NCBI GenBank assembly: GCA_937901915.1
Contig: CALGUD010000011.1
Span: 1-28,440, forward strand
Direction of reading: 5' to 3'
DNA from: an uncultured Flavobacteriaceae bacterium
Lineage (GTDB): Bacteria > Bacteroidota > Bacteroidia > Flavobacteriales > Flavobacteriaceae
DNA length: 28,440 bases
Shown: positions 1 through 7,601 of the stretch, in pieces
Layout of the letters: each line of letters starts with the position of its first letter
Numbering within the stretch: the stretch's first letter is position 1
Notes under the pieces: model-generated
Database searches by the model: none
Seen by the model: only the letters and a program-made list of their open reading frames with translations
What the model was told of the DNA's origin: nothing
Made by a program: the position numbers and the translations under genes

Positions 1-83
1 TCTTTTTGAGTCAACGTTTTGGTTATTCCTTTACAAGAAATAATGCCTAAGAAAAAAACACATATTATAAATACGTTTTTCAT
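1..83 (-). CDS. LRR lipoprotein, third tandem copy (partial, cut by window edge)
   Basis: Only the first 27 codons are in the window. The ATG is at 83-81. The visible protein starts MKNVFIICVFFLGIISCKG and continues ITKTLTQK, almost identical to the starts of the two complete copies at 124-489 and 534-1244. It has a hydrophobic signal segment ending in a lipobox (IISC), so it should be an exported lipoprotein like its neighbours. The rest of the gene, including any leucine-rich repeats, lies outside the window. It is the downstream member of a same-strand tandem array. Function unknown. Confidence 0.75.
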   Translation of the reverse strand, partial: MKNVFIICVFFLGIISCKGITKTLTQK

Positions 84-123
84 TATAAAGTCATTTATAG
101 AATTTTTGTTTGTATAGGATTAT

Positions 124-489
124 CTACTCACATGTTACGCCAGAACCTAAATCAAGAAATCGGATCTTTAAATCACAAACTTCTTTTGGAATACTTGTTA
201 ATTGGTTATTATTTAAAGATAACTCAGATAAGTTGGTCAGCTGTCCTATTTCTTTAGGGAGATTTGTTAATCCCTTGTGTCGTAAACTTAACTCAATAAC
301 ATCTCCATTATTATTCAAAACAACTCCTCTCCATTTGCTGACATCTGCATTCACATCCCAACCTAAATAACTATCAGGATTACTTGTTAAAATTGTTATG
401 AGTATTTCTTTTTGAGTCAACGTTTTGGTTATTCCTTTACAAGAAATAATGCCTAAGAAAAGAATACATATTATAAATGCGCTTTTCAT
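124..489 (-). CDS. Short leucine-rich-repeat lipoprotein
   Basis: 121 residues. A signal peptide ends in the lipobox IISC near residue 17, so the product is probably a lipid-anchored surface or periplasmic protein. Residues ~20-65 form a conserved cap shared with the neighbouring copies (KTLTQKEILITILTSNP, then LGWDVNADVS and WRGVVLNNNGDVI). Only about two leucine-rich repeats follow (LPKEIGQLTNL / NNNQLTS), then the shared C-terminus DLGSGVTCE. It is exactly 115 residues shorter than the copy at 534-1244. That equals five 23-residue repeat units, so it looks like a whole-repeat contraction of that gene, or the larger copy is an expansion. LRR proteins of this type usually bind proteins. The ligand and role are unknown. 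Confidence 0.8.
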   Translation of the reverse strand: MKSAFIICILFLGIISCKGITKTLTQKEILITILTSNPDSYLGWDVNADVSKWRGVVLNNNGDVIELSLRHKGLTNLPKEIGQLTNLSELSLNNNQLTSIPKEVCDLKIRFLDLGSGVTCE

Positions 490-533
490 TATATAATTAT
501 TTGATTTATATAGTTTTATTTATGTAGGATTAT

Positions 534-1244
534 TTACTCACATGTTACGCCAGAACCTAAATCAAGAGAATAAATCTTTAAATCACACACTTCTTGAGGA
601 ATAGTTGTTAATTGGTTACCAGATATATGTAAACTATATAACTTGGTCAGTTGTCCTATTTCTTTAGGGAGAATTGTTAATCGGTTACCACTTAAACCCA
701 AGTCATTTAAATTAATAAGTTGCCCTATTTCTGTAGGGAGCCTTGTTAATTGGTTAGAACTTAAATCTAGCCTATTTAACTTGGTTAGCTGTCCTATTTC
801 TTTAGGGAGAATTGTTAATTCGTTACCATGTAAATCTAACTTAGTTAAGCTAGTCAGCTGTCCTATTTCTTTAGGGAAAATTGTTAATCGGTTATAACTT
901 AAATCTAGTTCATTTAAATTGGTTAACTGTCCTATTTCTTTAGGGAGACTGGTTAATTGGTTAGAATCTAAATTTAATATAATTAAGTTGGTCAGCTGCC
1001 CTATTTCTTTAGGGAGACTTATTAATCGGCTATAACTTAAATCTAAGTCAATAACATCTCCATTATTATTCAAAACAACGCCCCTCCAAGTGCTGACATC
1101 TGCATTAACATCCCAACCTAAATTATTACGAGGGTTACTTGTTAAAATTGTTATGAGTATTTCTTTTTGAGTCAACGTTTTGGCTACTCCTTTACAAGAA
1201 GTAATACCTAAGAAAAAAATACATATTATAATTACGTTTTTCAT
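534..1244 (-). CDS. Leucine-rich-repeat lipoprotein, full copy
   Basis: 236 residues. A signal peptide with lipobox ITSC (Cys ~17) predicts export and lipid anchoring. After a ~45-residue cap come about seven LRRs with a 23-residue period. The consensus is LPKEIGQLTNL followed by xxLDLSxNQLTx, running from about residue 64 to 220, and the protein ends DLGSGVTCE. At DNA level the repeat is a near-perfect 69-bp unit, which makes the gene prone to slippage and recombination. It is the first gene of the tandem array in transcription order. A promoter-like element lies at 1303-1310, about 60 bp upstream. LRRs form a curved binding scaffold. No catalytic motif is visible and the partner is unknown. 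Confidence 0.85.
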   Translation of the reverse strand: MKNVIIICIFFLGITSCKGVAKTLTQKEILITILTSNPRNNLGWDVNADVSTWRGVVLNNNGDVIDLDLSYSRLISLPKEIGQLTNLIILNLDSNQLTSLPKEIGQLTNLNELDLSYNRLTIFPKEIGQLTSLTKLDLHGNELTILPKEIGQLTKLNRLDLSSNQLTRLPTEIGQLINLNDLGLSGNRLTILPKEIGQLTKLYSLHISGNQLTTIPQEVCDLKIYSLDLGSGVTCE

Positions 1245-1302
1245 TTTATAATTTTTGTGTATGTAGGATTTGCAGTAAAATTTGTTCCTATTTTTTCTAT
1301 AA

Positions 1303-1310
1303 CAAAAGTA
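1303..1310 (-). promoter_or_regulatory. Promoter -7 element for the LRR array
   Basis: On the minus strand this reads TACTTTTG, a full match to the Bacteroidota -7 consensus TAnnTTTG, about 60 nt upstream of the first LRR gene. No clear TTG-type -33 element is visible, so confidence is moderate. Confidence 0.4.
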
Positions 1311-1386
1311 TCGAAGACATACCTTTTCTTACACACTGTATTCAGTGAAATTCAGTAAATTAAATAATAAGATTTTTGATCCGTCC

Positions 1387-2133
1387 TTAATTTTGGTAAA
1401 TAATTTTGCCTTTATAGTGCTGTTCTACTTCTACTGTTTCAGGTTGATTTACTAAAATCAGGTCTCCTGTTCCGTAAAGATTTCCGGTAATGCTTTCTAC
1501 AGGATGTACAATAATGTCATTAGACCCACGGTGATATACATTAATGTTTCCGGCTAAGAGATTTTCTCCTTCGAACCTGCTGTTCCCTGCAGCAAAATTA
1601 ATATTCAGGTTGTTTGTAGTTCCGGAAATAAAACAATTGGATAGATTATTAAAAACCAACCTGAATGATTCGTTATGTATCTCCAAATAAAAATTACCGG
1701 TGGTTTGATATGCTTCTCTGAAGTCTTCTGAATAAATGATTAGATCCGGATAGGTCAAAACCCCGTCTGAGCTAATATCAAATTGGGTAGAACTCCTGAT
1801 TTCTGTAATATTAGGAGCAGTTACATATATTTTTGTACTGGTATAATCCCTCACATAGTTACAGGAATTATTATTTGTTAGTATAAGCTCACCTTCTATG
1901 ACTTCTACGACAATGTCATTTAAAAGATTTTCGCCTGTTTCCACTACTATTTTTTGTTCCGGGCCTTCTTTTAAAATCATTTCTATATTTTCATTTACCA
2001 AAATTTTAGTAAACGGTTCAGTTTCAACTTCCCGATTAATGATATCCCCGCTTTTTTGCCAGCAATCATTTGCATCTTCGCTATCGCAAGCAAAAATGAT
2101 GAGAACTGTAAGTATGTATAGTAGTTTCTTCAT
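1387..2133 (-). CDS. DUF2807 (putative auto-transporter adhesin, head GIN) lipoprotein
   Basis: 248 residues. The signal peptide ends FACDSED: lipidated Cys16 is followed by Ser and acidic residues, which resembles the Bacteroidota export signal for surface lipoproteins. The mature part begins near REVETEPFTKILVNENIEM and continues with short beta-strand and turn units rich in N, I and V. This fits the DUF2807 family, a right-handed beta-helix-like fold often called head GIN domain. The function of the family is not established. The start codon shares one base with the stop of the upstream gene at 2133 (TAATG), so the two are very likely cotranscribed and translationally coupled. Confidence 0.75.
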   Translation of the reverse strand: MKKLLYILTVLIIFACDSEDANDCWQKSGDIINREVETEPFTKILVNENIEMILKEGPEQKIVVETGENLLNDIVVEVIEGELILTNNNSCNYVRDYTSTKIYVTAPNITEIRSSTQFDISSDGVLTYPDLIIYSEDFREAYQTTGNFYLEIHNESFRLVFNNLSNCFISGTTNNLNINFAAGNSRFEGENLLAGNINVYHRGSNDIIVHPVESITGNLYGTGDLILVNQPETVEVEQHYKGKIIYQN

Positions 2134-3233
2134 TATAATCTATATCCTATTCCGAATTCTACAGCTTCTGCTTTTGCCCCGTGCGATTTGAGTGTTAAAG
2201 CACTAAAAATATTATTATTAAAATAATATTGTAATCCTGCCCTTAAATATGTCCTTCCTTCAAATTCTACAGGGTAATGTACATAATAACCATATTGAAA
2301 AAGTATTGTAAATTTATTTACAAACAATTCATGTCCTGCAAAAATACCTACCCGCTTGTAATCCTCATTGCCTGTAATATTTTCTTCAGGGTAAGATATA
2401 CTTTTATATTTTATATATTCTTTTAAAAAATTGGAATAAAACACATCTGTTCCAATTTGAAATGCACTCTTTTTACTGATCCTTTTGTCTGCATAGGCTG
2501 AAAAAACATAAAAAGCATATTGTCCGCTATCAATAATATCACTTTCATTAATCCCGGTCCTGAACACAAAATTAAACCTTACCGGCTCTGTAAATTTTTC
2601 TTTCACTAGAGAGTGGATATAATCAGGCTGTTCTTCATCTAAACTATAATTAATACCGAGATTTAAGGCAAGGGTGTTTGTACTTGTATTGGGTGCTTTT
2701 ACATTCGCATTGGAATAATGTACAAGTGTAAAACCTGCCTGTAAACCGAAGCGATTAAAAATATTTTCTTTTTTATAATTAAGGATTAAATATGTGCTGC
2801 TTAATATACTGCTGCCAAAGGCTATATTTCTGAAATTTTCTTCTTTGTGATAAGGATTGGTAGTATATGCAAACCCTTGTCCTATTCTCAACATCATATT
2901 TCGTTTAAAGAAATAAAAATTATAGTGTCCATATAAACCATAGGTTTTTCCCAAATACTCATTTTTCATGTCCTGATAATTAAGAGAAATACCATAATCA
3001 GGGTAGTTATAAAGTTGTTCCCATTCATTATGTCCATAGGTCTTTTTGTTCCACCCTATAATAAATCCTTCTGGATGGCCTGTAATTAAATGTTGAATAT
3101 CAGTATTATGAAGAGCTATATTTCCTTTAAAATAATTAAAGTCTAAATAAGAGGTATTTTTCTTTTTATCCTGGTCTTGTGCAAACGACCAAAAAGAGGT
3201 AAGTAGAAAAAGGGTTAAAAATACTAGTCTCAT
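2133..3233 (-). CDS. PagL-like acyloxyacyl hydrolase family outer-membrane protein
   Basis: 366 residues with a cleavable signal peptide (MRLVFLTLFLLTSFWSFAQ). The body has alternating aromatic and polar strands typical of an outer-membrane beta barrel, and the protein ends in an aromatic-rich strand (GIGYRL). The segment VHYSNANVKAPNTSTNTLA has His172 and Ser174 in the H-x-S-N arrangement of the lipid A 3-O-deacylase PagL catalytic site. Bacteroidota members of this group are usually labelled acyloxyacyl hydrolase. It is much longer than PagL (~150 residues), so true deacylase activity is inferred rather than shown. It overlaps the DUF2807 gene by one base. It lies about 100 bp downstream of metF, after two hairpins and a TACATTTG box (3323-3330, minus strand) that may be its own -7 element. 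Confidence 0.65.
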   Translation of the reverse strand: MRLVFLTLFLLTSFWSFAQDQDKKKNTSYLDFNYFKGNIALHNTDIQHLITGHPEGFIIGWNKKTYGHNEWEQLYNYPDYGISLNYQDMKNEYLGKTYGLYGHYNFYFFKRNMMLRIGQGFAYTTNPYHKEENFRNIAFGSSILSSTYLILNYKKENIFNRFGLQAGFTLVHYSNANVKAPNTSTNTLALNLGINYSLDEEQPDYIHSLVKEKFTEPVRFNFVFRTGINESDIIDSGQYAFYVFSAYADKRISKKSAFQIGTDVFYSNFLKEYIKYKSISYPEENITGNEDYKRVGIFAGHELFVNKFTILFQYGYYVHYPVEFEGRTYLRAGLQYYFNNNIFSALTLKSHGAKAEAVEFGIGYRL

Positions 3234-3245
3234 ACAATTAATAAG

Positions 3246-3271
3246 ACTAACCTTAATTGGTTAGTTTTTTT
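3246..3271 (+). terminator. Hairpin with T-tract between metF and the PagL-like gene
   Basis: ACTAACC (3246-3252) and GGTTAGT (3259-3265) form a 7-bp stem with a 6-nt loop, followed on the plus strand by a T run to 3271. On the minus strand the same stem is followed only by a weakly T-rich stretch, so it would be a poor terminator for metF. No plus-strand gene obviously ends here. Confidence 0.4.
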
Positions 3272-3273
3272 GA

Positions 3274-3303
3274 AACCCGGCAAGTTTTAAAAACTACCGG
3301 GTT
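3274..3303 (-). terminator. Strong hairpin downstream of metF
   Basis: AACCCGG (3274-3280) pairs with CCGGGTT (3297-3303). An inner AGTTTT/AAAACT helix makes a nearly continuous stem. It lies about 35 bp past the metF stop. The minus-strand tail is only TTTC, so it may act as a weak terminator or as an mRNA 3'-end stabiliser. Confidence 0.5.
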
Positions 3304-3337
3304 CATTGTTAATTAACAGAGGCAAATGTAAGCCATT

Positions 3338-4288
3338 TTAAAAAACAGCGGATGCTATTGCCTTGATATTATCAGATTTTCCCATGGAATAATAATGAAG
3401 AACGGGAATTCCTGCCTCTTTTAATTCTTTTGATTGTTGAATTGCCCATTCTATACCCACTTGTCTGACTTCTGCATTATTTTTACATTTTTCAACTTCG
3501 TTTATCAGTACTTCAGGTAAATCTATTTTAAAAACCTGAGGCAATAATTGCAGGTGTCTTTTAACAGCAATGGGTTTTATACCTGGAATTATCGGTGCTG
3601 TAATCCCTGCTTCCCTTACTTTCCTTACGAATTCAAAAAACTTACTGTTATCAAAAAACATTTGCGTAACAATATAATCGGCACCAGCATCCATTTTATC
3701 TTTTAACTTCTTTAAATCGAATTCAAGTGATGGTGCTTCCAGGTGTTTTTCAGGATATCCGGCTACTCCTATGCAAAAATCTATATTGCCTTGCTCAATA
3801 GTTTCATGGAGATATTTACCATTGCGAAGATTACTCATTTGTGACACCAATTCATTCGCATAGCAATGTCCTCCATCGGTAGGCTCAAAGTAGCGTTGGT
3901 GTTTCATTGCATCACCACGTAAAGCCATTAGATTTTCAATTCCGAGGTAATGACAATCTACCAGCATGTACTCTGTTTCTTCTTTGGTAAAGCCTCCGCA
4001 TAATACATGTGGAATTGTATCTACATTGTATTTATGTTTTATGGCGGCACAAATACCTACAGTTCCCGGCCTCATCCTGGTAATTTTGCGGTCATAAAGC
4101 CCCTCTTTATCAATATAAATATACTCCTCTCTTGAGGTGGTTACATCTATAAAGGGTGGATTAAACTCCATTAAAGGATCTATGTTATCATAGAGTTCCT
4201 GAATATTTTTTCCTTTTTGCGGTGGAATAATTTCAAATGAGAATAAGGTTTTTCCGTTTGCTTTTTCTAAATGTTCTGTTACTTTCAT
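3338..4288 (-). CDS. metF: Methylenetetrahydrofolate reductase
   Basis: 316 residues, near the usual size of bacterial MetF (~300). This flavoprotein reduces 5,10-methylene-THF to 5-methyl-THF, the methyl donor for the MetH proteins encoded just upstream. Family landmarks are the N-terminal FSFEIIPPQKG (TIM-barrel strand with the catalytic Glu), IDVTTSREE, PHVLCGGFTKEE, LMALRGDAM (FAD/folate region), ADYIVTQMFFDN and the proline-rich PIIPGIKPI. The ATG at 4288 is preceded by an A/G-rich leader holding a short palindrome and a G run (4304-4315). It is the last gene of the metH1-ABM-metH2-small ORF-metF unit, which fits a methyl-transfer operon. Confidence 0.97.
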   Translation of the reverse strand: MKVTEHLEKANGKTLFSFEIIPPQKGKNIQELYDNIDPLMEFNPPFIDVTTSREEYIYIDKEGLYDRKITRMRPGTVGICAAIKHKYNVDTIPHVLCGGFTKEETEYMLVDCHYLGIENLMALRGDAMKHQRYFEPTDGGHCYANELVSQMSNLRNGKYLHETIEQGNIDFCIGVAGYPEKHLEAPSLEFDLKKLKDKMDAGADYIVTQMFFDNSKFFEFVRKVREAGITAPIIPGIKPIAVKRHLQLLPQVFKIDLPEVLINEVEKCKNNAEVRQVGIEWAIQQSKELKEAGIPVLHYYSMGKSDNIKAIASAVF

Positions 4289-4303
4289 AGGTCTTACCCG
4301 CCC

Positions 4304-4315
4304 CCCCTATAGGGG
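4304..4315. repeat. 12-bp palindrome next to a 7-base G/C run upstream of metF
   Basis: CCCCTATAGGGG is a perfect palindrome, extended on the left to seven C (4301-4307). It lies 15-30 bp before the metF start on the minus strand. It is GC-rich against a strongly AT-rich background. It could be a small hairpin affecting metF translation. Function unknown. Confidence 0.5.
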
Positions 4316-4326
4316 AAAATTTAATT

Positions 4327-4566
4327 TTAAATTAATCTCTTTTTTAATTCCTCATAATCTTCTTCATACTCCCAATATATCCATCTTCCATCTGCATAAT
4401 CTGTTAAAATGTATTTCTCACTAACTGATTTGATTCTGGATACGGCTACAATTTTTTTTGAAAAGCCTGTTACTTTTACTTCTTGCGTAATTTCTGTATT
4501 CATATCATTAAAACCATGAACAATGATATGGCTTCCCAAATTTAATTCAATATATTTTTTACTCAT
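4327..4566 (-). CDS. Small unknown protein between metH and metF
   Basis: 79 residues from the ATG at 4566; a GTG at 4572 would add two residues (MN). I do not recognise the family. The sequence is soluble and predicted beta-rich in its first ~60 residues (IELNLGSHIIVHGF, EVKVTGFSKKIVAVS, KYILTDYADGRWIYWEYEED) with a charged helical end. There is no signal peptide, membrane segment or cysteine motif. It starts about 12 bp after the metH stop and is followed about 40 bp later by metF, so it is almost certainly cotranscribed. A role in the methionine cycle is only inferred from position. Confidence 0.65.
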   Translation of the reverse strand: MSKKYIELNLGSHIIVHGFNDMNTEITQEVKVTGFSKKIVAVSRIKSVSEKYILTDYADGRWIYWEYEEDYEELKKRLI

Positions 4567-4578
4567 ATTCACAAATAC

Positions 4579-7263
4579 TTAATCTGCTATATTGGGGCTT
4601 AACCACTTTTTAGCTAAATCTATATCAATATTTTTTCTTTTGGCGTAATCTGCTACCTGGTCTTCCTTAATTTTTCCAAGTCCGAAATATTTACTCTCAG
4701 GATTTGCAAAATAATATCCTGATACTGATGATGCCGGCCACATGGCTAAACTGTCTGTAAGTTTTACACCAATTTCTTCTTCTACATTTAAAAGTTCCCA
4801 GATGGTATGCTTCTCCAAATGATCGGGACAAGCCGGATATCCGGGTGCAGGCCGGATTCCTTTATAATTCTCCTTAATCAGTTCTTCATTGGTTAAATTT
4901 TCTTCATTGTCATAACCCCAATACTCTTTACGGACCTTTAAATGAAGATATTCTGCAAATGCTTCAGCAAGCCTGTCTGCCAGGGCTTTTATCATGATCG
5001 AATTATAATCATCCAGTTCTTTATGATATTTAGCTGCAATTTCATCTACTCCAAAGCCTGTGGTCACACAAAAAGCACCAATGTAATCCTGCTTATTACT
5101 TTCCTTGGGTACAATAAAATCAGCCAATGCTATGTTAGGAGCTCCTTTTGTTTTTTGAGACTGTTGTCTCAGGGTTAAGAAAGTAGCCAAAGTGTTTCCC
5201 TTTTCATCGGTTACTTCAATATCATCATCATTTACCTGGTTAGCCGGAAAAATACCCATTATACCTTCTGCCCGCAACCATTTTTCATCAATGATTTTCT
5301 GAAGCATTTCCTTTGCATCGTTAAAGAGAGAAGTTGCTTCTTTTCCAACCAATTCATCGGTTAAAATAGCCGGATATTTTCCGTGTAATTCCCACGAACG
5401 GAAAAAAGGAGTCCAATCTACATAATCAAGGAGTTCCTCTATATTTACCTGAATCTTTTTGACCCCGATAAAATTAGGGGTTTTTGGTTGATAATTTTCC
5501 CAGTCCAATTGTATTTTATTCTTCCTGGCATCTTCTATAGACAAAAAGTTTTTCTCTCTTGACCTGTTTAAAAAATCTTCACGAAGCTTATCATATTCGG
5601 CCCTTATTTTAACCGAGTATTCATCCTTTACCTTTTCATTGATAAGGTTATCTGCTACAGCTACTGCCCTGGATGCATCATTCACGTGTACCACTGTTTT
5701 AGAATAATGCGGCGCAATTTTTACGGCTGTATGAGCCCTGGAGGTTGTTGCTCCGCCTATCATCAGCGGAATATCCATATTTAACTTTTCCAGTTCTTTT
5801 GCCATATATACCATTTCATCAAGAGACGGTGTTATGAGTCCGCTTAACCCGATAATATCTACTTTTTCATCTATGGCAGCTTTTATTATTTTCTCAGGAG
5901 GTACCATTACGCCTAAATCAACTATTTCGTAATTGTTGCAAGCTAATACTACACCTACTATATTTTTACCTATATCGTGCACATCTCCTTTTACTGTTGC
6001 CATTAATATTTTTCCCGCTCCTTCTTTATCGCCAACTTCTTTTGCCGCTTCTATGTAAGGCAATAAATAAGCAACTGCTTTCTTCATCACCCGGGCTGAT
6101 TTAACTACCTGTGGCAGGAACATCTTTCCACTGCCAAACAGGTCACCAACTACATTCATACCGTTCATGAGGTATATTTCTATAACCTCAATAGGTTTTG
6201 CGACTAATTGACGTGCTTCTTCCACATCTTCAACAACAAATTCATCGATACCCTTTACTAGTGAATGAATTAAACGCTCCTGGACATCACCACTTCTCCA
6301 TTCCTGGTTTTGTTTTTCGGCAACTTTCCCTCCCCCTTTTACTGTTTCGGCGAATGTGAGTAATCTTTCAGTGGCATCATCCCTTCTGTCTAATAATACA
6401 TCCTCTACGTGCTCAAGCAAATCTTTTGGTATATTATCATACACTTCCAGCATTTCCGGGTTTACAATACCCATGGTCATCCCATTTTTTATAGCATGGT
6501 ATAAAAAAGCAGAATGCATAGCTTCCCGAACACGGTCATTACCCCTGAATGAAAAAGAAACATTACTTACCCCTCCGCTTACATTGGCACAGGGTAAATT
6601 TTCACGTATCCATTTTGTTGCCCTGAAAAAGTCGATTGCATTTCTGCGGTGCTCTTCCATTCCGGTAGCTACCGGGAATATATTGGGATCAAAAATTATA
6701 TCTTCTGCAGGGAACCCTACTTTATCTACCAATATATCATAGGACCTTTTGCATATTTCTATACGCCTTTCATAGGTATCTGCCTGTCCTACTTCATCAA
6801 AGGCCATTACTATTACTGCAGCTCCGTAACGCTTTACCAGTTTGGCATGATGAATAAATTCTTCTTCGCCTTCTTTTAAACTTATAGAATTTACCACACA
6901 TTTTCCCTGAACCACTTTTAACCCTGCTTCGAGAATTTCCCACTTAGAGCTGTCAATCATTACAGGAACTCTTGAAATATCCGGTTCCGAGGCAATGAGA
7001 TTAAGGAATTTAGTCATGGTTTCAGCACCATCCAACATTCCCTCGTCCATATTTATATCGATAATCTGCGCTCCACCCTCAACCTGGGTTCTCGCTACAT
7101 CCAGAGCTTCTTCAAACTTCTCTTCTTTTATTAAACGCAGGAATTTACGGGAGCCTGTAACGTTTGTACGTTCGCCTATATTAATAAAGTTACTCTCGGG
7201 TGTTAATATTAAAGGTTCTAATCCCGATAGTTTTAAATATTTATTGCAATTAGCTATTTTCAT
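4579..7263 (-). CDS. metH: Methionine synthase, folate/cobalamin/activation part
   Basis: 894 residues, equivalent to the C-terminal three quarters of E. coli MetH. The order is pterin-binding domain (~20-300: FINIGERTNVTGS, DSSKWEILEAGL, IIFDPNIFPVATGMEEH), four-helix cap (~325-410), B12-binding Rossmann domain with the DxHxxG motif DVHDIG at 427-432 (His429 is the lower axial cobalamin ligand), and the AdoMet-dependent reactivation domain (~570-894, RPAPGYP at 804-810). It moves the methyl group from 5-methyl-THF to cob(I)alamin and then to homocysteine. The homocysteine-binding module is absent here and is encoded separately at 7602-8609. All key motifs are intact, so this is a split enzyme rather than a broken gene. 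Confidence 0.96.
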   Translation of the reverse strand: MKIANCNKYLKLSGLEPLILTPESNFINIGERTNVTGSRKFLRLIKEEKFEEALDVARTQVEGGAQIIDINMDEGMLDGAETMTKFLNLIASEPDISRVPVMIDSSKWEILEAGLKVVQGKCVVNSISLKEGEEEFIHHAKLVKRYGAAVIVMAFDEVGQADTYERRIEICKRSYDILVDKVGFPAEDIIFDPNIFPVATGMEEHRRNAIDFFRATKWIRENLPCANVSGGVSNVSFSFRGNDRVREAMHSAFLYHAIKNGMTMGIVNPEMLEVYDNIPKDLLEHVEDVLLDRRDDATERLLTFAETVKGGGKVAEKQNQEWRSGDVQERLIHSLVKGIDEFVVEDVEEARQLVAKPIEVIEIYLMNGMNVVGDLFGSGKMFLPQVVKSARVMKKAVAYLLPYIEAAKEVGDKEGAGKILMATVKGDVHDIGKNIVGVVLACNNYEIVDLGVMVPPEKIIKAAIDEKVDIIGLSGLITPSLDEMVYMAKELEKLNMDIPLMIGGATTSRAHTAVKIAPHYSKTVVHVNDASRAVAVADNLINEKVKDEYSVKIRAEYDKLREDFLNRSREKNFLSIEDARKNKIQLDWENYQPKTPNFIGVKKIQVNIEELLDYVDWTPFFRSWELHGKYPAILTDELVGKEATSLFNDAKEMLQKIIDEKWLRAEGIMGIFPANQVNDDDIEVTDEKGNTLATFLTLRQQSQKTKGAPNIALADFIVPKESNKQDYIGAFCVTTGFGVDEIAAKYHKELDDYNSIMIKALADRLAEAFAEYLHLKVRKEYWGYDNEENLTNEELIKENYKGIRPAPGYPACPDHLEKHTIWELLNVEEEIGVKLTDSLAMWPASSVSGYYFANPESKYFGLGKIKEDQVADYAKRKNIDIDLAKKWLSPNIAD

Positions 7264-7310
7264 CTTTTTATAGACTTTACCTTGTAAGAGGGTGTAATTA
7301 GTATGTGTTA

Positions 7311-7592
7311 TTATCTATAGTGTTGTACGGTTGGAAACGGATCATAAAAATGATGCAACAGGGCTTTCCACTCCTGGTATTGTTCTGACTTCCTGAAACC
7401 AGACTCATGATCTTCTAAAGTTTCCCATTCTACCAATAATATATATTTATTTTTTTCTTCAATACATCTTTTTAATTGATGTGATTTATAACCCTTCATT
7501 GAAGAGATTATCAACTGTGCTTTTTCAAAGGCTTTTTCAAACCCCGGGGATAATCCTTCTTTTATATTCAATACAGCTACTTCCAGTATCAT
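7311..7592 (-). CDS. ABM (antibiotic biosynthesis monooxygenase) domain protein
   Basis: 93 residues covering a single ABM-type ferredoxin-like alpha+beta barrel: MILEVAVLNIKEG, then FEKAFEKAQLIISSMKGY, KYILLVEWETLEDHESGF, then SEQYQEWKALLHHFYD. Dimeric ABM proteins include small oxygenases, heme-degrading enzymes and many of unknown substrate. The gene begins 9 bp after the stop of the homocysteine methyltransferase gene and lies between the two halves of MetH, so it is cotranscribed with them. Why a methionine synthase operon should carry an ABM protein is not clear. A role in protecting or repairing the oxygen-sensitive cobalamin or folate chemistry is speculation. Confidence 0.8.
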   Translation of the reverse strand: MILEVAVLNIKEGLSPGFEKAFEKAQLIISSMKGYKSHQLKRCIEEKNKYILLVEWETLEDHESGFRKSEQYQEWKALLHHFYDPFPTVQHYR

Positions 7593-7601
7593 TTTATTTT
7601 T

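Larger units (their letters stand above)
64..1244 (-). repeat. Tandem gene array with 69-bp intragenic LRR repeats
   Basis: Two levels of repetition are visible. Three paralogous genes lie head to tail with similar short linkers (84-123 and 490-533, sharing the taggattat and ctcacatgttacgcc stretches). Inside the full copy, the DNA encoding LPKEIGQLTNL recurs every 69 bp (cctatttctttagggag on the plus strand). The two complete genes differ in length by exactly five repeat units. Confidence 0.8.

Noticed and set aside
643..897. Open frame on the plus strand opposite the LRR gene
   Set aside because: It only mirrors the 69-bp repeat of the minus-strand gene and gives a repetitive, unnatural protein. 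The antisense frames opposite metH, metX-thrA and hppA were dismissed for the same reason.
1..1244. CRISPR-like regularly spaced repeats on the left side
   Set aside because: The 69-bp period is the leucine-rich repeat of a coding gene, in frame and translated, not repeats with unique spacers.
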